A DNA stretch of 64,000 nt from Sipunculus nudus (lineage: Eukaryota > Annelida > Sipuncula > Golfingiida > Sipunculidae): the NCBI GenBank assembly GCA_026874595.1, contig CM049316.1, positions 35,471,339-35,535,338 of the forward strand, read 5' to 3'. The position numbers and the translations under genes are program-made. The notes below the pieces were generated by a model. That model saw nothing but the letters and a program-made list of their open reading frames with translations. It did not search any database and had not been told where the DNA came from. Positions 11,268-21,639 of the stretch are shown here, one piece after another. Every line of letters starts with the position of its first letter. Positions within the stretch are counted from its first letter, which is position 1.

Positions 11268-11669
11268 CTGCCAACGTTATAGAATATTCATATTAACTTC
11301 GGTCCTGCTTAGATATTTCTAATGAGAAATTATCCAAATTGTTAATATATGTGAATGATTATCCCCCAGATTTACATATTTCAGTTTTTATTATTCTCCA
11401 ATTATTATATGTTCATGTATATAATATGAATATTAATCATAAAAAAGATGCACAATAAGAATAATTAAAATAATAATTTTACTTTCTTCTTCTTTTACGT
11501 CTTTTTTTATTATTATACTCATATTTATAATAATTATTTTATCACATTAAAGATATTTGGAGAATTTCAGATTTACACCTCATACAAAACATTTTACTTC
11601 TTAAAATAGGAATGTCAAACAAATGGTTAATTCTGCATAATCTTCAATTTAAACAGCTAATTGTATTAC

Positions 11670-11799
11670 CTCCGGAATAAGCACGCATTGCAAGGTACAT
11701 GTAAACCTGGCCAGTGAATACAAATAGCACCATAATCCACAGAATCAGTGTTTGCCAACAATGTACTGGTCGACAAATTACTGAATGGGGTGGGGCCCG
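11670..11799 (-). CDS. Membrane-anchor exon, gene A (130 bases)
   Basis: Acceptor CTTTCAG at 11800, donor TCCGGAG|GTAATA. It starts in phase 0 and ends in phase 1 (43 codons plus one base). It opens with basic and Cys-containing sequence (R-A-P-P-H-S, C-R-P-V-H-C-W), then a hydrophobic run LILWIMVLFVFTGQVYMYL long enough to cross a membrane, then AMRAYSG. No cleavable N-terminal signal peptide precedes it. With the extracellular sequons on the C-terminal side, this predicts a type II signal-anchor. The gene B copy (55618-55747) is highly similar. Confidence 0.85.
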
Positions 11800-12126
11800 C
11801 TGAAAGTCAAGATATATTATTAAATAAGCGACTGGCCTTAAAATGGTTATAACTTATATCCAAGAACAGTGAAAATATTGACTGAAATGGCACGGAAAGA
11901 AGTAGAGAGACTGTTATCGCACATATAACAATTACAAACCTCAAATTTTGTGTTAACATCAAATCACCCATATATTGAACCTGTCAAGTGAAACCTTTAT
12001 TAATCTTAAGTAAAATGCTTATGTAAGGCATTTCTTTATTTTATATCAAGTGTGGCATTTGATAAGGGTTTCAGTTGAAAAGAAAATTTACATTTTCGAA
12101 ATTTATTTTCCAAAATATGGCTTTAC

Positions 12127-12198
12127 CTCTTTGATCTTTGGTTGTAACTTGTCGTATATATGTTCTTGTCTGGGTCCGGGCACTTCGTACAAATGCAT
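12127..12198 (-). CDS. First coding exon of gene A: cytoplasmic tail with tyrosine motifs
   Basis: ATG at 12198 in GCGAAAATGC, 24 codons to donor AAAGAG|GTAAAG (phase 0). It encodes MHLYEVPGPRQEHIYDKL followed by QPKIKE. YEVP resembles SH2-adaptor sites, and IYDKL resembles a single YxxL half-ITAM or endocytic motif. In gene B an acceptor (CCACAG) lies nine bases upstream of ATG. Here it reads CCACAT, and about 45 bases are inserted just upstream, so a different acceptor (for example GATAG about 20 bases further) or a first exon starting here would be needed. The start codon is the first in frame and is conserved in gene B. Confidence 0.75.
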
Positions 12199-13916
12199 TT
12201 TCGCCAATGTGGATGTTCTATCAAAATAATTCAGACTATTTATTTGTTAAAAAATCAGACAAGAAATATTCTGATAATATATATGATTTTTCAAGAAGAG
12301 ATACGGTATGACTCATATCTTTTAAATTTACCGAGTAATAATTAGAACAAACAAATTATACATTTTTTCTTTATCTAATTTTGTTTTATTTTATGACTTA
12401 TCATTTAAGTACAATCCACAGGTCCGAAAGTCAAATAATCGTCATAAAAAGAGTGATATACATGTATGAATATAATACAAAATGGAAATCTGATTTTCAG
12501 TCAAGTTCACAGTGAACTGTACACGTTTATGGAACATGTCGTTAGCCACCGATGCATGGACAAACAAGCAAATAGAGTCAAATAGGACTCAAATTATTTA
12601 GTATTCGGAACCGATTCTGTAAGCTATTCAAAGGGAAATGGCTTGTGATATTCTATAGTAAATGGCTTGTGACAAACACAAGTGAGATTGGGAACTTTCA
12701 GGCCCCCAAAAAGCCCCCCCCCCCCCCACCGGGTGTACTAAGATCCAGTTCTGCCACGTCTTTTGATCCACTGATATTGATACTTTCGTTTTACATCATA
12801 GCACGAAGCCAAAGAGCCCGAATGATGTTTGTATAAAAGTGTGAATGAAAATACAATAGCTAATCAAAAGGTTATATTTTGTTTGTATAGGTACTTGGAA
12901 CACATCTGCTGCTAAGGTTATATTTTGTTTGCAAGGTACTTAGAACACATCTACTGCTGATATAAACATTCCGAAACATTTTGATCGTAGCTGCGGAGTC
13001 ATCTACCGTTTATCACAAGATAGAAAATCCTAGATAGGACGCAAAACTTCCCTTCCTCACATTGACTATTAATTATTATTTAAATTTCCCTCGAAAAAAC
13101 GCACTTTCTATGTTAAATGATCTCTCACGATCCGGAAATGCCTTTCGACTAACTTCACGAGTCTTTCCTGATCCGTACAGCAATTAAGCAGGTAATTTAA
13201 CGGCCGGTGCTCAAACAGAGACGAGTGTTTTTCCCCATGTATTAACTAGAATCCGTGAATTTAATATGCGTATTTAGATTTTAAGACACAACGGTCAAGA
13301 AATTTCTCTTCCCCATCGTCGATCTTAACACTCAGAGGCCCGCTTCTATTTTAGCATTCAGGTTGTTGACAGTTTATTTGCAGAGAATCTACGCGGGATG
13401 ATTGCCGAGACGCCAAGCAAACACTGGTAACGGAAACGCCCTACACGATCAATTTCATTTATAATATCTTAAGATAAAATGAAAGTCGGCAAAGTTCTAT
13501 TCCTCAGAAAACTGATATGTCCGTGCAAGAACAATGAAATTCCCTTCCACGGTAAATTCGTTTAGATATATTTTAGACGGAAAGCGGCGGTGTTAATAGT
13601 AATATAAATATGGTATGAACGATTCCATCGTATCAATGATGTTCTGTTCTGGGCTACGATATGGCCTTTTTTTTTAGGATACTGGGGAAACAATTAGTGA
13701 TAATTTAAGAAGTTTCCTTTCGCTAGCCAATATTTGTGGACTTGGAAACCGTGAAATCATTTCACGCTATCTAAATTATCAAACGATGTGGGAAAACAAC
13801 GTTAACCGTAAGTGCTGCTAGGTCATTAGGTGAGAATGGCTTATAAATTCCTTTCGTTTTCTAAAATAGAGCCCTTCAAAATCCCTGTGGGCGCTCACTA
13901 TGGCAGAGGCACGAAT

Positions 13917-13920
<4 letters not shown>
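12199..13920. other. Upstream region of gene A
   Basis: No exon was identified. It aligns in pieces with the gene B upstream region: 13500-13660 (AATGAAATTCCCT.CCA..GTAAAT and GGACGGAAAGCGGCGGTGTT) matches 57060-57210. A C-run (about 12715-12728) and a matching C-run at 56710-56722 sit at similar distances from the two genes. No clear promoter was recognised. Confidence 0.45.
12869..12959. repeat. Short tandem duplication, two ~46-base units
   Basis: AGGTTATATTTTGTTTG..GGTACTT.GAACACATCT.CTGCT occurs twice in direct succession, with a few differences. Confidence 0.85.

Positions 13921-13924
<4 letters not shown>

Positions 13925-13964
<40 letters not shown>
13925..13964. repeat. (AT)n microsatellite
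   Basis: Pure AT run. Gene B has (AT)n at a comparable upstream position (57318-57350). Confidence 0.95.
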
Positions 13965-13967
<3 letters not shown>

Positions 13968-14049
13968 CAGAATAATTAAGTAAAGCGTGTCTTTGTGGTT
14001 AAGATTTCATGATTTTTGAGTTAGGAAAAACTAGTAACTACTAGTTTGG

Positions 14050-15900
14050 GATGTATGTGGGTTTGCATAAGGCTTATCATACATGTCAAGCCAGATACGT
14101 GTCGCTCTGCCCCGAGGAAAGGGTTATGACACAAAAGTAGGTTGGAGTGGTGTCCGAAAGTGCCGATAAGTGGCTTGGTACCAGAGAGTGCTATATCCGA
14201 TGGCCAGTTTTTGTCAGTTTGTCCGAGGCCATCTAAGCCGTGATGTCACGGATTGCTTAGATTCAGTTATAGCCTCGTCCTGGTGGGAACATTCAGTTTG
14301 TTTGATTCAGCCAATCAAAATTAGTTTTATAGAGTGACCATTGGAAGTTCAACCAATGAGGGAGAGTTTTAGTAGGGAGGATGAGGAGTCAGCTGGGGCA
14401 GAAAAAAAAGGAAGTGGCTAAACAACTGGCAGGGTGCCGGCGGTTTAGCCCACAGGCTAAACAGCCGGCAGGGGAAATTGACCTTGCCGGCAGTCGAGCG
14501 CACAGGCTTAACACTGGCAAATGAATGAATTTTCTATTTCAGTGTGATTCTCTATTATTTCTATTTTTATTTGATAATGAGCTGACAATATAGAGCTGAC
14601 TTAAAAAATTAGATATTTTGCTCGTCTTTAAGTAATTATTAGGAATTCCTAATAAGTATGTTGAGTAGGTATTAAAAGTGCACATTGTGATATTTACAGG
14701 GTAGCTTTAAATAGATTTTGTGATAAAAATTGTGATATTTACAGGGTGTGAGGGGACAAATTGCAAATATAGTTAGCTTACAAATTATAACAACAAAGAC
14801 CACTGTATATATACTAAATATTTATTCCATATCACAATAAAAGAAATATATACACAAAAAATGTGAAGTTTTTGCTGGGACTCACTGACTGTTACTGTAG
14901 GATTTGAACTGAAGTTGACTGGCATATCAGCTGCTTATATATGCTTATGAGCAGACAATCTGTAGTGTGTGAAAGCACGAACAACTCATGAGATGTCATA
15001 TCAAAGGATATATGCAGATCCTTTGAATTAAGGTATTAAATTAACTTAGCTTAACTGTGAAGCATAACAGCTGTTTATAAACTGGTGTGCATGTGAGCAA
15101 ACAAACAAACAAACAATGTGTGAAAGCACAAACAACTCATGAGATGTCATATCAAAGGATATGTTTGATTAAATTTAATCAAGTGTGAAGCATAACGACT
15201 GTTTATACACCAGTGTACTTATGAGTAAACAAATAATTAGTGTATGAGAACAAACAACTCAGGATATGTCAAATACACTGAATGTTCCAAGGATTAGCTT
15301 ATTACTTTATCAAAGGTAATCAAACAATATTACACCTCACCCAATTAAAGTAGTTGAGCCTACTGTGTTGTGTCAGGTGATGCAAGAAATATCCACATCA
15401 AATGGTATTTCTTACTTAAAGACGAGCAAAATATCTAATTTTTTAAGTCAGCTCTATATTGTCAGCTCATTATCAAAATAAAAATAGAAATAATGGAGTA
15501 TCACACTGAAATAGAGAATACATTCATTTGCCAGTAGGCTAAACTGCCGGCACCCTGCCGGTTGTTTAGCCACTTCCAAAAAAAACACGTGGAAGTTTCC
15601 GACGGGCTGTCGAGGTGAGTGGACGAACAAAGACTCGGTGAAATTTTAAAACAAGAGTGGGAAAACAAGGACGAATCCCAATCGCAAGTTTGCACTTGAG
15701 TTAAGAGTCCAGAGAGGACCCAGAGTTTTGCAGGATGTAGTAGCAGTGTAAAAGGGTAATATACCTCGTAGTAAATGAGGAGCCAGAAGAAAGCCCGGGG
15801 TCCAAGGCGAGTAGTGATAAAGAACCAAGCATATAAAGAGTGCTAAATAAAACCATTTTTCCCCTTTAACTGGAACCAGCGGTTGTATTATGATTCAAAC
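14050..15900. mobile_element. LTR-like sequence (possible solo LTR) interrupted by a nested element
   Basis: Leaving out 14410-15577, the flanks form a ~680-base non-AT-rich unit with a CATATAAAG box near 15830 followed by AATAAAACC near 15847, the arrangement of a promoter and polyadenylation signal in an LTR. It is absent from the matching upstream region of gene B, so it is an insertion. Exact ends are uncertain: a TG near 14053 and CA near 15904 are candidates, but I see no clear target duplication or internal retroviral gene. Confidence 0.35.
14410..15577. mobile_element. Fold-back / hAT-like transposon with long inverted repeats and A8 target duplication
   Basis: The left arm (14410 to about 14640) begins GGAAGTGGCTAAACAACTGG. 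The right arm (15577 back to about 15412) is its reverse complement, with about 75 bases missing. The inverted repeats are roughly 165-230 bases and contain CAGGGTGCCGGC and GAGCTGACAATATAGAGC. Both outer borders are exactly eight A residues (14402-14409 and 15578-15585), consistent with an 8-base target duplication as made by hAT elements. The interior (about 770 bases) has a repeated AACAACTCATGAGATGTC segment at about 14980, 15130 and, degenerate, 15250. No transposase is present. Confidence 0.75.
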
Positions 15901-16045
15901 ACACACAAAGAAAAAAAAACTCATTACCACGAAAAAAACAGCCAAATCCTGGACAACGAGCTGAGATGTCTAATTCGAAATCGTATTAAATCCTCCTTAA
16001 TAATCATCATCCATTACATTTTACAAATGCACATATCAGCTTCGT

Positions 16046-16056
16046 CGGATATGATG

Positions 16057-16105
<49 letters not shown>

Positions 16106-16125
16106 TATATATCATCATATCCGCC
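16046..16125. repeat. Palindrome around (AT)n
   Basis: CGGATATGATGATA at the left is matched by TATCATCATATCCG at the right, with a pure AT tract (16060-16101) between. The whole stretch can form a near-perfect hairpin. Reading frames through it are repeat artefacts. Confidence 0.9.
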
Positions 16126-17594
16126 GAGGTAATAAGCAAAAAGAATTTGAAAGCTGCATAACTCGCCTTTCTTGCGCTTAGTGTTGTACCCTTTCCTGCG
16201 CGCCGCCGTACTGCGTAAAAACAATCGCACATTGCATTAAAACAGGATATATATTACACACGACATATTATACTGATACGTCAAACCACAGAATGCATGT
16301 TTACTGTTCAATATGATAATATGAGAGAGTTTATATTAAACGGAAGTTTGGTAAGCCACAGTTGAGCTTCTGCATATGATTAGTCCGGTTATATATCTGA
16401 TATACCAGTCCTCGTTCACCGCACAGTGTAATGAATAAGATAAATATGCCGAAACGATCGATTTTTTTTAAATATATCCGAATGTGCATTTGTTCAACTG
16501 AGAAAAAAAGTTGGCTGAGAATATGTGCTTACCCCTTTTTGTCTGTTTGTCTCAAAAATATTAAATTAAAGTCTGTTAAAGCAAGCTATTCACCTGCCTT
16601 ACTTGTGGAATTTGTGAATTACTTAATGGACATATTAATGAATTGTAATTAATGTTTATAAGGAAACTTCTTATAACGCTTCTTGGACGGATGTATGGCC
16701 TTGTTTATTTTAAAGTTGTTAGTAAACACGGCACGTGTTCTAACATTGACAGATAGAAAATTCGTGCAGGTGATTGTTTGCATATGTGAGGAAGTTGAAA
16801 GGTCATTTACTGCAACACGTACTTTGCAAAGCTCTGGTTCGTCTGACTTGCCGCAAGGTGATCTCATTAAGTGTTTTGGATTATTTTGGTAGGGCTCCCC
16901 ACATGTTATGAACAAGTTGATATAAACAAGACGAACAGCATGTGTACGGTGGTGTCGGCGTTTACTTGGCCATTTTTTTTTAATCGTTCATCTTAATTAA
17001 ACAGACGTCAGAACATCTGAATATGTCCCTTTAATATCTTTGTCCGGATCGTATATATATATAACGATGGCTCTAGATGGTGAAAATGAAAATTGATTTT
17101 CGTGACTGCATCTTGAAAAACGATAGCATGACAGAGCTGCATTCTTGCTCAGGAGATGGCTATTACGTAAGCTTTCGTGATGTTGTATGTATCAGATAGA
17201 TCGGATATAACGCACATGAAAAGTGTTATCGAGCTCTTAGACGGAACATGTCCGGGTGTATATCTGATATGCAAGTCGCCCGGTACAGTTTCAGTATTTT
17301 TTCTAATAAGATCAAGTAACCACACGTAAGACTCATCTGTATTTTTCCCTGTTCTATATATTTGACAATTATCAAAGCTTCCTGTTACTGCTCAATTAAA
17401 GGAGCCTATTTCGATATCTGATGTTTGTCAACTTAAACGTATTATTTGATCAGGTAAAAAAACGCCGATCTCACCACACACATGTTGGGTTTTTTTCGTT
17501 ATCCATATCTTTTTAACATGTGGGGGCCCGCCAAATATTCCAATCACATTCAACAAGGACATCTGGCGGAAAATTTATTTCCAGAGTTTTACAA
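16126..17594. other. Upstream region of gene A, continued
   Basis: No exon was recognised on either strand. 16440-16530 (AAATATATCCG.ATGTGCATT.GTTCAACT and GTTGGCTGAG.ATATG) matches 57500-57560 near gene B, and 16380-17300 partly resembles 59.1-59.4 kb. Opposing short frames at 16649-16915 and 16683-16892 overlap each other and show no domain. Confidence 0.4.
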
Positions 17595-19453
17595 ATGCCA
17601 CATATGCAGCCAAAAGCTTACATGTTTTCCCCCATTGTCAACATTGCCGTGTTTACCAACAGCTTCTAGTCAAATAAGCTGAAACATGCATCACGGAGGC
17701 ATTATAAAAATCTTTCTTTACAGATATTACCTAGGGTTTATCAAAATGTACATAGAGTGAGTGGAAAATCAATTAAAGTCTTGGTTATTCCGAATAGCTA
17801 GGGGTTTTTTAAACAAAATGATGTATATGTCTCAAATTAATTCATGTTCAAGGCAAGGTCAAATTCAAAGTCAGGTGTAATGTTTGTAAACATCATACAA
17901 AAATTTATTAATATAACAGTTTTTCATCTTAAAAAGGTTGCATTAAAAGTTAAGTGAAATAATGATAACATTTAAAATGGAAACTTATTAAAGAATAAAA
18001 ATACCGCTCTTTGCACTTTAACACGCAAAATAAAAACCAGTCTGGAAAAAACTATTTGAAGTCAATATAATCTGTTTAGGAATTAGCCATAAACGCCTAA
18101 CTTATAAAATCAAACCAATAAAAATTCGGAATAATTGGGTACTTGTATAACAATTTTAAACAACTTATGCTTGCAATACATTCTGATTATGCTTGTTTGA
18201 ATTATAATTACGGCTTCCATCGTTTTTAGAGCTAGCTGATGTACGCCACATTTGCAAATAAAGATTTCGAAAATCAGAGCGAATGAAAATGAAATATTTT
18301 ATATAAATATATTTGAAAATATTTAAGCCGCTTTTTACATATATACTTCATGCGTTCACTTGTTCATTAGCTAAAATCGCTAGTTTCACAATATGTTTGC
18401 ATTTCATTTTTACCTAGCAATTCGTACCTATCTAATATACATGATCCGAAAGCTGTGCATCATGACCTCAATTTGGGCTGATTGGTTCACTCGCTCCTTT
18501 CACGTTTCATATAAAATAGACGGCCGTGACACAACCAAAACTAAAACGTATCTGCCGTTTCAAACGCAGGCTTCATATGATAAATAAGATTAAAAATTAA
18601 AGGTCCCTATGTCAGTTTCCAATATAGTGCCAAAAAAGCTGCCGATCAAATCAAAACGTTGGATTCGACAATTATCCCGTGTAATGACTTAATGCTGATA
18701 ATTTCCAGCTTGCTCTAAACAAATTTTTTTTTAATTTACTTTAAAAATTAATAAATTAATGAATAAATAAAGTTCTTTTAAGTTTTAATTTATGGATTTA
18801 CAAGAACTCACATAACCAAGATAGAACATCATAAAAGAGGTTTCACACGACAGAGTACACAGAATGGCATTTATAGCCATGATTGTTTATACTTCTATTG
18901 TTTAAATGTTTAACTGAACCGATGTTAATGATTAACGGACGCTTCACATAATTGTAATATAATCTGTGTCTGTACCGATACAGATATCTACATATATTAA
19001 CATTTTGGGATCACATATGTTTCTTTCTTTGAGCGCTGCTCATTTTTCTAATCAGTATTACAAAAGCGGCATTCTCTACATTCTTTATCAAAAGAAATTC
19101 ACAGGACCATATTATTTATATAGATATGGTCGAAGTCAGTTAGATCGTTACATAATAATTTAGGCTAATGATTTTTCTTTAATCGTGCAAACAAAATCGA
19201 TTGCAACTCAAAATATCTGCCCTTATCTAGTCCTCTTGTCTTCTTTCTAGTACACTTATCCTCTTACCTTCTTTCTAGTATTGCAAAATGTACATGTATA
19301 TCCACCACCACATCCTTACTTATCATTAGCAATATTCTGGACGCATGAATATCCCCTTTTCAAATAATACATCAAGGATACCGGCTTAGGTATGAAAGAA
19401 GATTTTTTTTTCTATAAATTTCATTGAGCAATTTACCGTTTTAGTTCTCCAAC

Positions 19454-19513
19454 CTAGCACTAGGTGGCCCTGTCCGCCACCTACCCCTGGAGGACCTGGA
19501 GGACCTGAAGGAC
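19454..19513 (-). CDS. Orphan collagen-like exon candidate, unit 1
   Basis: After acceptor TCTCCTTCAG the minus strand reads GPSGPPGPPGVGGGQGHLVL. The end is ambiguous: GGG|GTAGGT at 19485 is the better donor but gives phase 0, while CTAG|GTTGGA at 19454 preserves phase 1. The frame stays open to about 19386. No neighbouring exon for it was found in the adjacent gene models. It lies between the end of gene B and the start of gene A, so it may be a relic or an alternative last exon. Confidence 0.4.
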
Positions 19514-19616
19514 CTGAAGGAGAATTATACGGAAATATATTATGTGGGACGTGCATAGATATTAAACATGCATTCTTCAATGATATACATAAGTGTGAAC
19601 AAAATTCAATACCGAT

Positions 19617-19820
19617 CTATAAAAATTGTTTTACTTTACATTCAAAGGGAAACATAACGGAGAAGGATGTTGCCGGACTGACAGAGACATGACGAGGGGT
19701 GGAACCCGGAAATGTTTTGACCGTAACGGTCAGGAGGTTGAAACGAGATGCGTCTAGACTTATTAAATCACATTTCCTTAACGTTACAGATACAGAAGAC
19801 AAAGAGATCTCTTGTCCATA
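19617..19820. other. Unidentified block shared by units 1, 2 and the gene B upstream region
   Basis: The sequence around CCGGACTGACAGAGACATGA and GGTTGAAACGAGATGCGTCT is kept here, at 30194-30397 and, more diverged, at 57900-58075. A 61-codon minus-strand frame is identical in units 1 and 2, but only its part matching P-R-H-V-S-V-S-P-A survives in the third copy. No family was recognised. It could be a non-coding conserved element. Confidence 0.35.
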
Positions 19821-21599
19821 AGTGGTAAAGAAAGCTTAATTCCTTAGAAAAATATGTAAATATATACAAATAGACCGTTTATATACCCGCCTTTTTAGGT
19901 GTAACACCAAGGGCTAATTTTTCAATTTCGTTTCATAGTAAATTTCAAAATTCGCCTCAATTATTTATAACTCTACACGAACAAAACTTCAATCTGACCG
20001 TATAGGTATTTATCATAATTTATTTTTTTTGTCCAATACAAATTTTCATAGCAAACCCATATAGAAAAAAACATAAAGTCGCGGCAGTTGACTGCATGGA
20101 TAAACATAATCGCGCTGTCATAATTTATTGAAGTGTAGTCTACAAAATATACATATACATATATATATATATATATTTTAAAAGATAACTAGAAAACTTA
20201 ATAAATCTTTATTGCCTCAGAGTAATGAATAAACATGTTCAGCAGTTCCAAAATACATTAACAAAACATCTTAATCATCAGCGCTTTGTTTTTCATTTAA
20301 AAAAAGTCGAGTACATGAAATGGAGCTAAACGGGCAACGGTACAGCCAGTCCTCCCTCAGGACGGTATACTTTCACTGATTGCTGTGCAGTAGCCTATTA
20401 TTCATATTAATATTTTGCTCTACATTTATTTTCGATTCTCATCGTTCCTTCCATTGAAATAGTATTTCTACCTAAATACCTAAATGATTTGGTATTTCGA
20501 CGGACCAAACGCCTTTACAAACGAAGATATTTAGCTGCAGATCGAATAATATAAATAGGGAATCCAACCAAAGAGGGTTCTTTGAAATTGGGAGAAGGTT
20601 CTTTTGTGATTGTGTCTCAATCCTTGCTTACTTGTCTCTAGTCTCTTACCTCTGTGTCTGTTGTCTATGTTATTGTCTTTGTTTTAATAGGTTTGTTCTC
20701 GATTCAACTTTGATATCATGGATGATATTAGCTGTCGGAAATGAATGAAATCTGACAATTTATGTTTTTTTAGTCAAGAGAATGTTGTTGGGAAATCAAA
20801 AGAAGTGATTCATTTCAAATCCTTGAGGATAATCAATACAGTCAGATAGTTTTTATCACTTTTTTTCTGTGAAAAACTTCTTCATAGTCCATGAATATGG
20901 GTCTATGTCTATGAAGGTAAATGAATACAGTTGCTTGCGCCATTAAAGCTTAAGCAATCAGAACACAAGGATATACATAATCGGATGGTACCAGCATGCC
21001 ATTAAGCTTTAGAAGTGAATAAAACCATTGCTACAAAGTGCAATAAAAGGTTGTTAAAATGTCCTTCTTATCATACTTCTTTTTCTTTTTCACTTCTTTC
21101 ACAGTTTAGATAAACTTGTAGTTATCAATAGGGAGAGAGTATGAACGTTACCCAATAGTAAATTAATATTCAAGAAAAACGCTATCTAGCGGTTTCCAGC
21201 CATGTGGTAATTTTTTTCTGTTCTACTCCTTGGAGACTGGAGAAGACAGGTTTTTCCTTTTGTTAACTTATCTTCTCTTATCCTCTTGAAGTAGAATATG
21301 TAAAATGACTCGAGGTTGTTTTTATTTTCTTGAAATGAGTCTTGAAACTATAACCTGCCAAAAGCGTACATACTATGACAGTTAAAATCTATTTCCACTA
21401 AAACAGACAGAGACTGGGCTAGTTTGGAACTCCAGCGCTTACCTGTTCATATATTTTTTAATATTTTTTTATGTGGTGGTAACCGCCTCCATTTTAATGC
21501 TTCCTTCACTGTTTACTTTGCACAGCCACATTATTTCATTCGGACTAACGGGCTGATACCCAATAGTCCTGGCATCAACCAAACTTGGGGTATATATTT

Positions 21600-21639
<40 letters not shown>

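Larger units (their letters stand above)
54..12198 (-). other. Gene A: model of a small type II transmembrane collagen gene
   Basis: Gene-level entry joining the minus-strand exons 12198-12127, 11799-11670, 11267-11193, 10813-10760, (9924-9886 probably skipped), 4715-4662 and 223-54. All junctions are phase compatible: exon 1 ends in phase 0 and every later exon starts and ends in phase 1. The product would be about 185 residues: 24-residue cytoplasmic tail, one membrane segment, Cys-rich linker with sequons, two 54-base collagen exons and a Cys-rich tail. Single membrane anchor plus collagen is the layout of MARCO-like and other membrane collagens; the function here is inferred. Gene B (56147-35349) is the paralogue, and introns align from 4.6 to 13.7 kb. 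Warning signs are a lost CAG acceptor before the start codon and a damaged exon at 9886-9924, so A may be a partly decayed copy. The 3' end could extend left of the window. Confidence 0.6.
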
